A DNA stretch of 64,000 bases from Bacteroidota bacterium (GCA_024279425.1 JAJRRO010000020.1:1-64000), one strand, 5' to 3'. Counted from the first letter of the stretch, positions 54,762 through 64,000 are shown. Program-made: numbers and translations. Notes: generated by a model from the letters alone, not told the origin.

Positions 54762-56534
54762 ATGAAACTCCTAAAGAACATAACCCTTCCGAATGACCTT
54801 CGTCTTCTTAAGCCAAACGAGCTCCCCCACCTGGCACAAGAATTACGTGAGTTCATTATTGATATAGTTGCGGTAAAAGAAGGTCACCTTGGTGCTAGTT
54901 TGGGCGTAGTTGAATTGACTATTGCCCTACACTACGTTTTCAATACCCCGATCGATAAACTTATTTGGGATGTTGGGCACCAAGCGTATGGGCATAAAAT
55001 CTTAACAGGTCGAAAAGAAATCTTTGATACCAATCGCCAGTTCGGAGGCATCAGTGGATTCCCCAATCGCTTTGAAAGTGAATATGACAATTTCGGTACT
55101 GGCCATAGTTCAACCGCCATTTCAGCAATTCTGGGAATGGCCATTGCCGCCAAATTAAAAGGTAACTTCACCAGAAATCATATTGCGGTAGTAGGGGACG
55201 CCTCCATTGCAAGTGGAATGGCCTTTGAGGGGCTAAACCATGCAGGTGTCACCGATGCAAACATATTGGTTATACTCAACGACAATGCCATTGGTATCGA
55301 CCCTAGTGTTGGAGCGTTAAAAAGGTACTTGACCAATGTAAAAAAAGGCACTGCTAAAGATGAAAACATTTTTGAATGTCTAAATTTTCAATATTCAGGT
55401 CCCATAGATGGACATGATATCGCTTCATTGACCAGAGAACTGGAGCGACTAAAGTTAATTTCAGGACCCAAACTTCTGCATATCATAACCACTAAGGGAA
55501 AAGGATTGAAGAAAGCAGAGGAAAATCAGGTCATTTACCATGCCCCTGGAAGGTTCGATAGACGTACAGGGGAACTTCATGAAAAGTCCAAAGAGGTTAA
55601 ACCCCCAAAATATCAGGATGTATTTGGACATACCTTGGTCGAACTGGCCAAAAAAAATAAAAAAATAGTAGGTATAACACCGGCCATGCCCACTGGAAGC
55701 TCTTTAAAATTCATGATGGAGGAGATTCCTGAAAGGGCATTCGACGTTGGTATTGCAGAACAGCATGCAGTAACCTTATCTGCCGGAATGGCTGCAGAGG
55801 GTCTAATACCCTTTTGCAATATTTATTCAACCTTTCTACAAAGAGCCTATGACCAAATCATACATGATGTAGCCCTACAGAATCTACCCGTTATATTCTG
55901 TTTGGATCGTGCGGGATTGGTTGGGCAAGATGGTGCCACACATCACGGCGTTTATGATATAGCATATTTGGGGTGTATCCCAAATCTTATTATTTTTGCG
56001 CCCATGAATGAAGTTGAGCTTCGTAATATCATGTATACGGCACAATTAGGACTTGATAGACCTATTGCTATTAGATACCCAAGAGGAAGGGGTGTCTTGG
56101 CCCAATGGCAGGCCCCTTTTGAAAAAATTACCATTGGAGTTTCACGGAAACTTAAAAAGGGAACGAAAATTGCAGTGCTTTCAGTAGGCAACATCGGCAA
56201 TAGAGTTGTCGAAATAATCAAAGAATTAGATGCTCCGGAACAAGTTGGACACTATGATATGAGATTTATAAAACCTATTGACAAAGAGCGACTTATACGC
56301 ATATTTAATCATTACGAACATATAATTACTATTGAAGATGGATGTAAAACAGGTGGTTTCGGAAGTTCGGTTTTGGAATTTGCCAATGAGATGTGTTACT
56401 CCAAACCCGTTGATGTCCTCGGTATTAAAGATTCCTTTATAGAGCATGGAACCATCGAAGAGCTTCATGAATTAGCAAAAATCGATTCCATTTCAATCAG
56501 AAAGCATATTAATAAAATAATCAATGTTCATTAA
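54762..56534 (+). CDS. dxs: 1-deoxy-D-xylulose-5-phosphate synthase
   Basis: The 590-residue thiamine-diphosphate enzyme makes DXP, the first step of the non-mevalonate isoprenoid pathway. It has the N-terminal TPP-binding part (SLGVVELTIALHYVF, GDASIASGMAFEGLNHAG, NDNAIGIDPSVG), a transketolase-like middle (DVGIAEQHAVTLSAGMAAEG, DRAGLVGQDGATHHG) and a C-terminal domain. ATG 54762 is chosen for the -7 element. It overlaps the next gene by 11 bp. Confidence 0.95.
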   Translation: MKLLKNITLPNDLRLLKPNELPHLAQELREFIIDIVAVKEGHLGASLGVVELTIALHYVFNTPIDKLIWDVGHQAYGHKILTGRKEIFDTNRQFGGISGFPNRFESEYDNFGTGHSSTAISAILGMAIAAKLKGNFTRNHIAVVGDASIASGMAFEGLNHAGVTDANILVILNDNAIGIDPSVGALKRYLTNVKKGTAKDENIFECLNFQYSGPIDGHDIASLTRELERLKLISGPKLLHIITTKGKGLKKAEENQVIYHAPGRFDRRTGELHEKSKEVKPPKYQDVFGHTLVELAKKNKKIVGITPAMPTGSSLKFMMEEIPERAFDVGIAEQHAVTLSAGMAAEGLIPFCNIYSTFLQRAYDQIIHDVALQNLPVIFCLDRAGLVGQDGATHHGVYDIAYLGCIPNLIIFAPMNEVELRNIMYTAQLGLDRPIAIRYPRGRGVLAQWQAPFEKITIGVSRKLKKGTKIAVLSVGNIGNRVVEIIKELDAPEQVGHYDMRFIKPIDKERLIRIFNHYEHIITIEDGCKTGGFGSSVLEFANEMCYSKPVDVLGIKDSFIEHGTIEELHELAKIDSISIRKHINKIINVH

Positions 56535-57633
56535 TACTTTAAGAAAATCAGTTTCAATCTTTATTCTATTTATTTGCTATAATTCAATATGGGCCCAGGA
56601 TCCTATTCCAAATGGCACTGCTATTAATTCTGCGGCTATGGATACCGTTGTGATACGTAGAACATTGGTTAAGATCAAATTTATTCCCCGGGGGGTAAAT
56701 TTGACCAATCCTGTAATTTCCTTCAACAAAACAAAGCCATTGCTGAAAAAATTGAACACGTTTAGGATACCTTCATTCTGGACAGGAATCAACAGTTTAG
56801 GATTGAATCTCAGTGAGGTAGCGTTTGTGAATTGGAATGCGGGTGGGAACAATTCTGTCTCTGCCTTAAGCAATGCAAGATTTGAACGCAATTATAAGTT
56901 CAGATATATTAAATGGGACAATTTTGTTCAATTAAGATATGGTCTCAATGCACAAGAAGGGCGTGAAATTCGTAAAACCGATGATGCCTTCCGTTTTAGT
57001 TCAACTTTTGGTTATCGTAGGGATACGATAAGCAATTGGTACTATTCTGTAAAAGCGAATTTTAATACACAGTTCGCAAACGGCTATAAATATCCTGATC
57101 GAACCACCCCTATCTCACGATTAATGTCGCCAGGCTATTTTTTCCTTGGCGCTGGTACATCCTATATTTCAGAAAGCCAGAAATTCAACCTTTATATATC
57201 CCCGCTGACCCAAAAAGCGACCTTTGTTTTGGACCAGAAATTGGCGAATAAAGGAGCATTCGGTGTTAAAAAGGCCATTTTGGATGCAAATGGCAATATC
57301 ATTACATCTGGGGAGAACCAATATGTTGAACTTGGTTTTCTGATTACCAATAAATGGGAAACAACCGTTGCAAAAAATGTGGGTTTACGACATAATTTAG
57401 TTTTGTACACCGATTATATATCAAGCTTTGGAAATATTGATGTTGATTGGGAGCTTAATTTAAATCTTAAAGTGAATAAATATGTAACCACCAATATCGG
57501 CACCCATATGATCTATGATGATGATATTTTATTTGACCGATTGGTAGATGCAAACGGAATTGTAACCGACGAGGGCAGCCCGAAATTGCAGTTTAAACAG
57601 CTATTGGGAGTTGGGGTCAAGTACGACTTTTAA
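56524..57633 (+). CDS. DUF3078 outer-membrane protein
   Basis: The 369-residue protein has a signal peptide (YNSIWAQ, ~24 residues) and the DUF3078 layout: a conserved NWNAGGNNSVSAL segment, beta strands throughout, and a C-terminal Phe (GVGVKYDF). DUF3078 proteins are predicted flavobacterial outer-membrane barrels of unknown function. It overlaps dxs by 11 bp and is probably co-transcribed with it, an association that is frequent in the phylum. Confidence 0.87.
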   Translation: MFINTLRKSVSIFILFICYNSIWAQDPIPNGTAINSAAMDTVVIRRTLVKIKFIPRGVNLTNPVISFNKTKPLLKKLNTFRIPSFWTGINSLGLNLSEVAFVNWNAGGNNSVSALSNARFERNYKFRYIKWDNFVQLRYGLNAQEGREIRKTDDAFRFSSTFGYRRDTISNWYYSVKANFNTQFANGYKYPDRTTPISRLMSPGYFFLGAGTSYISESQKFNLYISPLTQKATFVLDQKLANKGAFGVKKAILDANGNIITSGENQYVELGFLITNKWETTVAKNVGLRHNLVLYTDYISSFGNIDVDWELNLNLKVNKYVTTNIGTHMIYDDDILFDRLVDANGIVTDEGSPKLQFKQLLGVGVKYDF

Positions 57634-57695
57634 GTTGTCCCAGAAGTATTCCTAAAACAAAATACTGGTTGGGTTAGGTAAAGGCAAAAACAATG

Positions 57696-57722
57696 AAAGC
57701 CCTTCAATAATAGAAGAGCCTT
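57696..57722. terminator. Putative terminator between convergent genes
   Basis: On the minus strand a 10-bp stem (AAGGCTCTTC/GAAGGGCTTT, two G-T pairs) with a 7-nt loop lies between the convergent DUF3078 and DUF5777 genes and is followed by a T-rich stretch. It may end the leftward operon. Confidence 0.4.
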
Positions 57723-57801
57723 CATCTTTCATAGCAATTTCTCCCTTTTTTCCAGGGAGCTGGGTAAGCAAAACACTAACAACATCTTTCGACGTATACT
57801 A

Positions 57802-58680
57802 TCATTTAGGTTTCTTAATTTGAAACGCCCTTGAAATATTAAACCCAAAATGGATATCGCCTTTGAAGAAACCTCCGGTGGTTTCTGTTATGAATCCTTT
57901 TTCAATCATGGAGACGGCATTGGTAAAAATCAGTTGAAAAATATGCCCTCCGGTTTCAATATCGATACCAAATGCAAGAGAGTTCTTCGTATCGAATGAT
58001 TCAAATGGATTTACATTATAATAATATTCGCCATTAATAGAAACGCGTTTGCTGATCTTAATACGTGTACCCAAACCTAAAACAAACATATCGTGCGGAT
58101 CATTTTCTGTCGAGACGGTATTAAAATGAACGTAAGTCGGCGCCAGTTGAAATGAAAGATTTGGGTTGAATTTTCGTGCGATAAGTACTTGACCCGTATA
58201 TGTTAATCGTTCGCTAAACGTAGGTTTGTTTTCAGGCAAATAGTCTTTGATAGTTTTTTCAGCAGCACTTCCAAAAAGTGTTATGCTAAACGGAAATGGG
58301 GTTTTTCCTGTCTTTTGTTGGGCCAATCTATATTTTAAATACGAGTCGAAGGTTTTTTCCAAGGAACTTCTACCAAAAGCAATGGTAAGTTTATCATGTA
58401 AGGCATATTCAAACCCGAACCTTATATTGGATTCATCTAATCCGAACAATTGATCGAACCCCGAATTAAGCCTTCCAAAACGGTGCGAGATCAAAAACTC
58501 CAAAACACCTTCCTTTCGTGTTTCCACAGAATGCCCGTTCAATAATCTAGTTCCGTTAAAAGTTCCAAATGTCAATGGGCTAGTCTCTAATGATTCTTGC
58601 TCCAGTATTGCCTCAAGATCTTGTGAGAATCCTATAGTGGGCACTAGCAACATGAGGAATGAAATTAGAAAATATCTCAT
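57802..58680 (-). CDS. DUF5777-family beta-barrel protein
   Basis: The 292-residue protein has a signal peptide (VPTIGFSQ) and a beta-rich body typical of DUF5777 (SHRFGRLN, FDQLFGLDESNIRFGFEYAL, GLGTRIKISKRV..., ending FNISRAFQIKKPK). ATG 58680 is chosen since it lies 4 bp after the YceI stop. It is the last gene of a leftward operon with YceI and cytochrome-like genes. No biochemical role is known to me. Confidence 0.82.
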   Translation of the reverse strand: MRYFLISFLMLLVPTIGFSQDLEAILEQESLETSPLTFGTFNGTRLLNGHSVETRKEGVLEFLISHRFGRLNSGFDQLFGLDESNIRFGFEYALHDKLTIAFGRSSLEKTFDSYLKYRLAQQKTGKTPFPFSITLFGSAAEKTIKDYLPENKPTFSERLTYTGQVLIARKFNPNLSFQLAPTYVHFNTVSTENDPHDMFVLGLGTRIKISKRVSINGEYYYNVNPFESFDTKNSLAFGIDIETGGHIFQLIFTNAVSMIEKGFITETTGGFFKGDIHFGFNISRAFQIKKPK

Positions 58681-58684
58681 AATA

Positions 58685-59227
58685 CTATTTATATGGTTTA
58701 TGATGCAATTCAAAACTTACTTTAATTGTTTTGGCTATGTTGTTCGCCACAATAGCCGGTATTTTTATGTTGAAATCAGCAATATCCACCTTAAAATCAC
58801 CTGTTAAAATAATCTCGGATTCAGAAACATTCACAATTACTTTGGTACTGATTTCCTTTTCCTTTCCGTGAACGGTTAAAATCCCAATTATTTCAGTCTC
58901 GGTCTGCTCTTCATTGAGTTCATCAAAATTTTTAATCTCCCCAGAGAATGTTGCCTTCGGATACTTATAGGATTCTACATAATTTTCATTAAAATGTTCA
59001 CGCATCAAGGTCTTCTTAAACATAAAAGACCGCATTAATAGCTGAATAGCTATCTTTCCCGTTTGTGTATCCAATACACTCAAGACCTGATTATTGTCGG
59101 CCTTGATATCTTCCACTATCGAATGTGAAAAAAAGGAAATAAATCCTTCTTTGGTAAGATATTTGTCCTGTGCGTTTAAGTTTTGTGCCAAAAAGGCACT
59201 GATAAGTATAAAATAGAATCCTTTCAT
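58685..59227 (-). CDS. YceI-family periplasmic protein
   Basis: The 180-residue exported protein (signal LAQNLNAQ) has the YceI lipocalin-like barrel: GFISFFSHSIVEDIKADNN, then FMFKKTLMREHFNENYVESYKYPKATFSG, and ILTVHGKEKEISTKVIVNVS. YceI proteins bind polyisoprenoid lipids. The ATG at 59227 or the one 6 bp upstream is possible. It sits between an OB-fold protein gene and the DUF5777 gene with 0-6 bp gaps. Confidence 0.87.
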   Translation of the reverse strand: MKGFYFILISAFLAQNLNAQDKYLTKEGFISFFSHSIVEDIKADNNQVLSVLDTQTGKIAIQLLMRSFMFKKTLMREHFNENYVESYKYPKATFSGEIKNFDELNEEQTETEIIGILTVHGKEKEISTKVIVNVSESEIILTGDFKVDIADFNIKIPAIVANNIAKTIKVSFELHHKPYK

Positions 59228-59233
59228 ATACAA

Positions 59234-59656
59234 TTATTCAACTAAAATACACCTTACCATAATAACATCTAACAAATATCCAGTGCATACACCTTTAACA
59301 CTTATCTTTTGTCCTTTTACAAGCTGCAGGGCTTTCTGCCTTTGATTGGGCAGCATATGGCAAATTATACTGGATTCTTGGTCGGCATTCCTGATTGTAA
59401 TTACACTGTTTCCCTTTAGCGTGGTTATTTCATGAACCATACCGTTTACCTGTATTACCTTCTCAGTATATTTTTTATTTGTACTCGTTTCGTCTGCTTG
59501 ATATTCCTCAATTAGGTTCTTCGCGGTCAACACATAAGCAGCATCAGTTTTTACAACATTTACATCGGGCTTGTTGTAATAGTATATCGATATGGCCAAT
59601 GACACTATTGCAACCAATAAAAAACCCAGAATTATCTTAAATTTTTTGCCTTTCAC
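59234..59656 (-). CDS. Small OB-fold (tRNA_anti-like) anchored protein
   Basis: The 140-residue protein has an N-terminal transmembrane anchor (FLLVAIVSLAISIYYY) and an OB-fold-like domain (VIQVNGMVHEITTLKGNSVITIRN, LVKGQKISVKGVCTGYLLDVIMVRCIL) of the tRNA_anti-like type. It is third in the leftward operon. Function is unknown; envelope location follows from the anchor. Confidence 0.75.
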   Translation of the reverse strand: MKGKKFKIILGFLLVAIVSLAISIYYYNKPDVNVVKTDAAYVLTAKNLIEEYQADETSTNKKYTEKVIQVNGMVHEITTLKGNSVITIRNADQESSIICHMLPNQRQKALQLVKGQKISVKGVCTGYLLDVIMVRCILVE

Positions 59657-59668
59657 CTCATTTGGGTC

Positions 59669-60016
59669 TTAATTATTGAGAGCATTGTTATCTACCCAAC
59701 ATTTTATCGCTTCAATTTCAGCTGTCGTTAAACTACCTTCTTTTGGCATCCGTCCGCTTTGGGTTACATCTTTAATCAAGCCAGCTATACTTTCAACCAA
59801 TGCATATGTTGTTAAATCTGGCGCAAAGGGTGTATTTCCGTCCCCGTTATGACAGGGCATACAGTTGGTATCGATTAAAGGTCTTATCTCGCTACTATAT
59901 GAGATTACGGTTTCACAGTCCCCTATTACAATATCTTCATTTTCAACATTGTACTCACAGGACGATACAATCAACACCAATACCACCACTTTAGTTAAAA
60001 ATCTTACTCTTCTCAT
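59669..60016 (-). CDS. Small mono-haem cytochrome c lipoprotein
   Basis: The 115-residue lipoprotein (lipobox VSSCEYN) has one haem site CMPCH and a distal methionine in GRMPKEG, the normal class I pattern (Met about 32 residues before the C-terminus in CWVDNNALNN). It lies between the Lipoprotein_15 gene and the OB-fold gene, and could shuttle electrons with the YceI/DUF5777 module. Confidence 0.87.
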   Translation of the reverse strand: MRRVRFLTKVVVLVLIVSSCEYNVENEDIVIGDCETVISYSSEIRPLIDTNCMPCHNGDGNTPFAPDLTTYALVESIAGLIKDVTQSGRMPKEGSLTTAEIEAIKCWVDNNALNN

Positions 60017-60075
60017 ACAAAAGGTTGCTTCTACTAAGAATTAAATCCAATTTAAAGATACAATTATGTTTACTA

Positions 60076-61674
60076 CTACAATAATGGTGTGTCAACATTG
60101 AGTATGGGCCATACGCCGGGAGCTGGAAAACTTATGCCCTTATTATCACCTCGGGCCTCATCTTGGTCAAAATAATACAACGGCCAACCTTTGTACGTGA
60201 TTTGCGTTCTTCCAAATACATCAATAGAGCCAAAATCAGCTGCATCTAGAATACTTGGAATCTTATCTAATTCCATTTCGAAAATGGGCCATACAGCGTC
60301 ATTGGAAAAATCGGGATTTGTATAATTGTTCGTGTCCTTGGTATCTGCGATAAATCCGTACAAGGTTCTTCCTTCAATATCTGTAATATAGAATGTAGTG
60401 CCATCACCTTCGGTATAATCACCCAAATAGTTTTTTCCATCATGACCGACTAATTGTGCTCTAACATACATCAATGAATAATCGGGCTTGGCAATAAACC
60501 AAATGTCATTGACCTTGTCCCCATTGGTATCCCCTGCAGCATTATCGCCTGCAAAATAGTATAGTGGCCAACCTTTATAGGTGGTTTGCATAGCACCATC
60601 GGCTCTTTCTATTGTTGCGAAATCCGAGGTGTCCAATCCCTCATTAACAATTATATCTTCTTGATAAAATATGGGCCATGCCCCTAGACATCCTACGCTG
60701 GTACAAGCAGAGGTGTCTTTCGTGTCCAAAGAGAAGAAATAAAGCGATGCTCCTTCCGCATCTGTCAGTATATTACCAAATGTTGGTTCTTCTGCCAACT
60801 TCACCGTAGGCTCAGGCTCAGGTGCCATGGCAGTTTCGACATTTGCGATTGGCCATACTCCCGGTGCTGGAAAACTGATTCCCTTATTGTCGCCACGCGC
60901 TTCATCCTGACCAAAGTAGTAAAGTGGCCACCCTTTATAAGTTAACTGTGTTCTGCCAAAAACGTCTATCGAACCAAAATCCTCCATATCTAAAATACTC
61001 GGTATTTTGTCCAAATCTATCTCTGCTATTGGCCAAAAACTATCATTTGAAAAATCGGGGTTTGTAAAATTATTTTTGTCCTTAGCATCATTAATGAAAA
61101 TATAAAGCGTGTTTCCATCAATATCGGTAATATAAGGTGTAGAACCTTCACCCTCGGTGTAGTCCCCCAAATAGCCCTTTCCGTCATGACCGACCAATTG
61201 CGATCTGACATACATTAAGGAATAATCCGGTTTGGCGATATACCATACATTGTTCACATTGTCGCCATTGGTATCCCCGGCTGCATTGTCATTGGCAAAA
61301 TAGTAAATGGGCCAACCTTTGTAGGTGGTTTGTTTGGAACCATCTGTACGCTCAATAGTCTTAAAATCAGAAGTTTGTAATCCTGCATCAACTGTTAGGC
61401 TTTCTTCATAGAAAATGGGCCAAGCATTTAAACATCCGTCAAAGCACTCAGAATTGTCCTTGGTATCCAAGGAAAAGAAATAGAGCGACATTCCCTCTGA
61501 ATCTGTCAATATCTTACCCAAAAAGGCATCATCGGCCAACCTAACGGAATTTTCCGGTTCTGGATCATCCATCTGAATTGGGCCGTCATCTATTTTTGGA
61601 ACGGGGTCGTTGTCCGAGCTACAACTTTGGAACAAAAAGACCGTAAGGAGCATTAAAAAGGTTATATTTTTCAT
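60076..61674 (-). CDS. Lipoprotein_15 (COG4315) tandem-repeat lipoprotein
   Basis: The 532-residue lipoprotein (lipobox FQSCSSD) has two halves of ~240 residues that are near copies: LYFFSLDTKDNSECFDGCLNAWPIFYE/TSACTSVGCLGAWPIFYQ, then TYKGWPIYYFANDNAAGDTNGD/TYKGWPLYYFAGDNAAGDTNGD and FGRTQLTYKGWPLYYFGQDEARGDNKG/FGRTQITYKGWPLYYFDQDEARGDNKG. It is built of Lipoprotein_15 (PF03640-type) repeats with conserved WP and Cys pairs. First gene of the leftward operon; function unknown. Confidence 0.85.
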   Translation of the reverse strand: MKNITFLMLLTVFLFQSCSSDNDPVPKIDDGPIQMDDPEPENSVRLADDAFLGKILTDSEGMSLYFFSLDTKDNSECFDGCLNAWPIFYEESLTVDAGLQTSDFKTIERTDGSKQTTYKGWPIYYFANDNAAGDTNGDNVNNVWYIAKPDYSLMYVRSQLVGHDGKGYLGDYTEGEGSTPYITDIDGNTLYIFINDAKDKNNFTNPDFSNDSFWPIAEIDLDKIPSILDMEDFGSIDVFGRTQLTYKGWPLYYFGQDEARGDNKGISFPAPGVWPIANVETAMAPEPEPTVKLAEEPTFGNILTDAEGASLYFFSLDTKDTSACTSVGCLGAWPIFYQEDIIVNEGLDTSDFATIERADGAMQTTYKGWPLYYFAGDNAAGDTNGDKVNDIWFIAKPDYSLMYVRAQLVGHDGKNYLGDYTEGDGTTFYITDIEGRTLYGFIADTKDTNNYTNPDFSNDAVWPIFEMELDKIPSILDAADFGSIDVFGRTQITYKGWPLYYFDQDEARGDNKGISFPAPGVWPILNVDTPLL

Positions 61675-61806
61675 AATTTGTGATGTATTTGTATTTATGC
61701 AGAAATGAAATTAACCTTACCCCTCGCCTATTTCAAAAAAAATAATGCGAAGGGGGAAAAACCAAGCTTAAAAGGGAAATATTAACTTTAAAGGTTTGTC
61801 CATCTT

Positions 61807-62939
61807 TTGAAAAAAGACAATCTATACCTATTTACGCTGCTTGCCATTGCTACCATTATATTTATAATAGGGTACTTTAGCATGTCCTTTATGGTAAAAG
61901 TCAGCACTGGCCATTTACTACAGGTTCAAATTGAATCCAGCAAAAGGGAAGCACGGGAATTTGCTGAATTGGTCTCTTCGCAATTGGTAAATGGCATTGA
62001 ACGTGATGTTGTAATAAACAATGTCCAAAGAAGTATAGAGGGCACAGATATTGAAACTGGCTTTGTATGCATGTTCGATTGGTCGGGCGTTGAGATTTGC
62101 CATCCTGATCCACAAAAAATTGGAAAACAGACCAATCCAAATGAATCTTACGTTAGACCTATTGATAATGAAATAAATTCGGAAGACTTTTACGACCTCC
62201 TAACCAATAAAAAGCCAAAAGGAGGCATTAGGGATTTCCCAAATGAAAATAGGAATTCGGAAATCATATATCTGTATCCCGTAAAGAACTCAGATTGGAT
62301 TATTGCCGCGCATGCGAACATTGATAAAATTGAAAAGCAAGTAGGCAAGCTTAAATTCAATTTTCTGTTGGTGTACCTATTATCTAGTGCAACAATGGTT
62401 CTCTTATCACTTTTAATCGTTCGTTTTCTGGGCAGTTATTATGAAAAGACCTTGGAGTTGAAGAATGAAAAATTGGCTGAAGAATTGGTAAGCCTTTCAA
62501 AATTGAATAGTGATTTAAATAATTATAGAAATAAAGTAAATAAAAAAATAGAGGAAGAAAACGATGATGAATATGTAGACCCCAGCAATCCGGTCACAAT
62601 CAAAAACAGGCTCCTAACATATTCAAAGGATCAACTCATTTCAATCAAAGTTGAAGAAATCGCTTCAATCAAAACTGAGAATACAGTTACCTCGATAATC
62701 TGTTTGGATGGCAGGAAATATTCAAGCAGCTCTAGTTTAGATGAGCTTTATAACAGTCTGGACCACATGCTTTTTTCAGAGCCAATAGACAGAATATTAT
62801 TTCTGTAAAAGGAATCAATGAAATCTTCAAGTATGGAAACAATCAGTTAAAAATAAAGCTGAACCCCTCAACTTCTGACAGTGCCATTATAATAAGTAAA
62901 AATCGGGTCTCGGAGTTTAAAAAATGGCTTAACATGTAA
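61807..62939 (+). pseudogene. Cache-sensor/LytTR protein gene with -1 frameshift
   Basis: Two transmembrane helices (about 8-30 and 183-206) flank a single Cache-like extracellular domain (FVCMFDWSGVEICHPD…), and a cytoplasmic LytTR DNA-binding domain follows. The frame stops at 62808 after HMLFSEPIDRILFL. Adding one T to the T6 run at 62771-62776 restores the LytTR core: HMLFFRANRQNIISVKGI, then FKYGNNQLKIKLNP and KNRVSEFKKWLNM to a stop at 62939. A sequencing error or a real lesion; the start is TTG. LytTR membrane sensors regulate envelope and adhesion genes. Confidence 0.78.
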
Positions 62940-62955
62940 TAGGGCAAACGACATG

Positions 62956-64000
62956 TTAAATTTCCAGACCATTTATTTTTTTATAAAGTAATATTGCTGC
63001 GCTATCTGACATACTGGCAACATAACAACAGGTATTCAATAAAATATTGTGCAAAGGCAGTTCTGTACGCTGATAGAACATAGGCAAGGTATTAATCATA
63101 AGCCTGTCATAGTTAGACGCCATGCCTTCTTTTTTACGAACCAAAGCTGTGGAATAAACATCCAACAAGTCCGAAATGATTTTATATCCGGCGATTTCCT
63201 TTTCCAAAACCTCTGGCGCTCTATAGACCTTCTTAACACTTAATGAAATAATATCATCAATCTGTGCCTTATATTGACTCTTGTTCAAGAGCGAAGTATC
63301 AAAAGAACCATTCAAAATAGCGTTTTCGTTTTCTACAAAAACATCGATCACATCACTGATTAAAGTATTAACTGCCAATGCCCGCAAATAACTAAGCCTA
63401 TCTTCCTTGTATGCAAGGGTTCCGTATTTTTTGGTATTGATACGGTCCTTGACCAATTTAATAAGATATTCCAGAGCATAGTCTTCCGATATAAGTCCTA
63501 AATTAATCCCATCCTCAAAATCGATAATGGTATAGCAAATATCATCTGCCGCTTCTACCAAATAGGTCAACGGATGTCGGGAAAAAGAGATGTCCTTACC
63601 TTTTCGTGTTTGATTTAAACCGAGCTCTTGGGCCATATCCAAAAAGGTATTCTTTTCAGACTGGAAAAAACCGAACTTTTTATCTGCAATGTGGTTCGTT
63701 GGCTTTTTAGGCAATGATTCTTTGGGGTACTTCATAAAAGCCCCCAAGGTGGCATAACTAAGACGAAGTCCACCATCTACTCCTTCACGAGATTCGGTCA
63801 GAAATTTAAATCCATTGGCATTGCCTTCAAAATCAACAATATCCTGATATTCCTTTTCAGACAGAGCCTCTTTGTACTGTACCCCATTTCCCGTTTTAAA
63901 ATATTCGCCAATGGCTTTTTCACCACTATGTCCAAAAGGTGGATTGCCAATATCATGTGCTAGGGATGCCGCTGCTACAATCGCCCCAAAATCATTGAAT
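62956..64000 (-). CDS. dgt: dGTP triphosphohydrolase (partial)
   Basis: The frame runs to the window edge (5' end cut off). The visible ~348 residues include the HD-domain metal site SLAHDIGNPPFGHSG near the edge, FKFLTESREGVDGGLRLSYATLGAFMKYP, and FSRHPLTYLVEAADDICYTIIDFEDG, all typical of Dgt/SAMHD1-like dNTP hydrolases. It trims dGTP pools. The N-terminal ~80 residues are outside the window. Confidence 0.9.
   Translation of the reverse strand, partial: FNDFGAIVAAASLAHDIGNPPFGHSGEKAIGEYFKTGNGVQYKEALSEKEYQDIVDFEGNANGFKFLTESREGVDGGLRLSYATLGAFMKYPKESLPKKPTNHIADKKFGFFQSEKNTFLDMAQELGLNQTRKGKDISFSRHPLTYLVEAADDICYTIIDFEDGINLGLISEDYALEYLIKLVKDRINTKKYGTLAYKEDRLSYLRALAVNTLISDVIDVFVENENAILNGSFDTSLLNKSQYKAQIDDIISLSVKKVYRAPEVLEKEIAGYKIISDLLDVYSTALVRKKEGMASNYDRLMINTLPMFYQRTELPLHNILLNTCCYVASMSDSAAILLYKKINGLEI

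Noticed and set aside
1-64000. CRISPR arrays or rRNA genes
   Set aside because: No regularly spaced repeats and no rRNA-like stretches were seen anywhere.

Overview
The window looks like chromosomal DNA of a marine-type flavobacterium (Bacteroidota, family Flavobacteriaceae; genus not determinable here). The evidence is low GC, a SusC/SusD pair, several promoters with the Bacteroidota -7 element TAnnTTTG just upstream of start codons, a large RseP, FeoA/FeoB with a small Cys-rich partner, DUF3078 and DUF5777 outer-membrane proteins and abundant lipoproteins. Many starts were moved inwards on the basis of these -7 elements or of neighbouring stop codons.

Region 1 (1-8.75 kb) is a mobile, accessory strip that ends exactly at a tRNA-Asn gene. 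It holds a broken IS3 OrfA, a two-gene AAA ATPase/subtilisin cassette resembling the IetAS plasmid-stability and phage-defence system, a broken tyrosine integrase, a lone protein with an FtsH(M41)-like HEIGH zinc motif, two small element-associated genes, a MerR-like regulator whose start codon lies inside one of two 17-bp direct repeats, a small TTG-start ORF, and a large serine recombinase whose reading frame runs through the tRNA terminator into the antisense of the tRNA-Asn 3' end.

Region 2 (8.75-24.6 kb) is core chromosome with a metal and redox flavour: rseP, a SCO1-type copper chaperone, feoA-feoB-small protein, a CarboxypepD-like surface protein, DUF423, a prolyl-oligopeptidase-type S9 peptidase, a ZIP transporter paired with a DtxR-family regulator, and, divergent from the regulator across a shared promoter region, a di-haem cytochrome/Rieske/porin operon. 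The Rieske gene has a -1 frameshift in an A8 run.

Region 3 (23.5-40.3 kb) is a nutrient-acquisition block: a GntR-type regulator, SusC, SusD, a very large FG-GAP/ASPIC-UnbV lipoprotein, a sulfatase, a PVC-type propeller-HEAT-cytochrome c lipoprotein and a seven-haem cytochrome c. Its gaps hold a REP-type palindrome and members of a dispersed family of 140-175 bp elements bounded by inverted repeats.

Region 4 (40.4-57.7 kb) is mostly housekeeping: polyprenyl synthase, an ECF sigma factor, a TetR-TolC-adaptor-RND efflux operon interrupted by a four-helix-bundle (S23/IVP-type) gene, aspS, a ClC transporter, a cold-shock protein, tadA and dxs.

Region 5 (57.8-64 kb) holds a leftward operon (Lipoprotein_15-repeat protein, small cytochrome c, OB-fold protein, YceI, DUF5777 barrel), a Cache/LytTR sensor broken by a -1 frameshift in a T6 run, and the C-terminal part of dGTPase (dgt), cut by the window edge.
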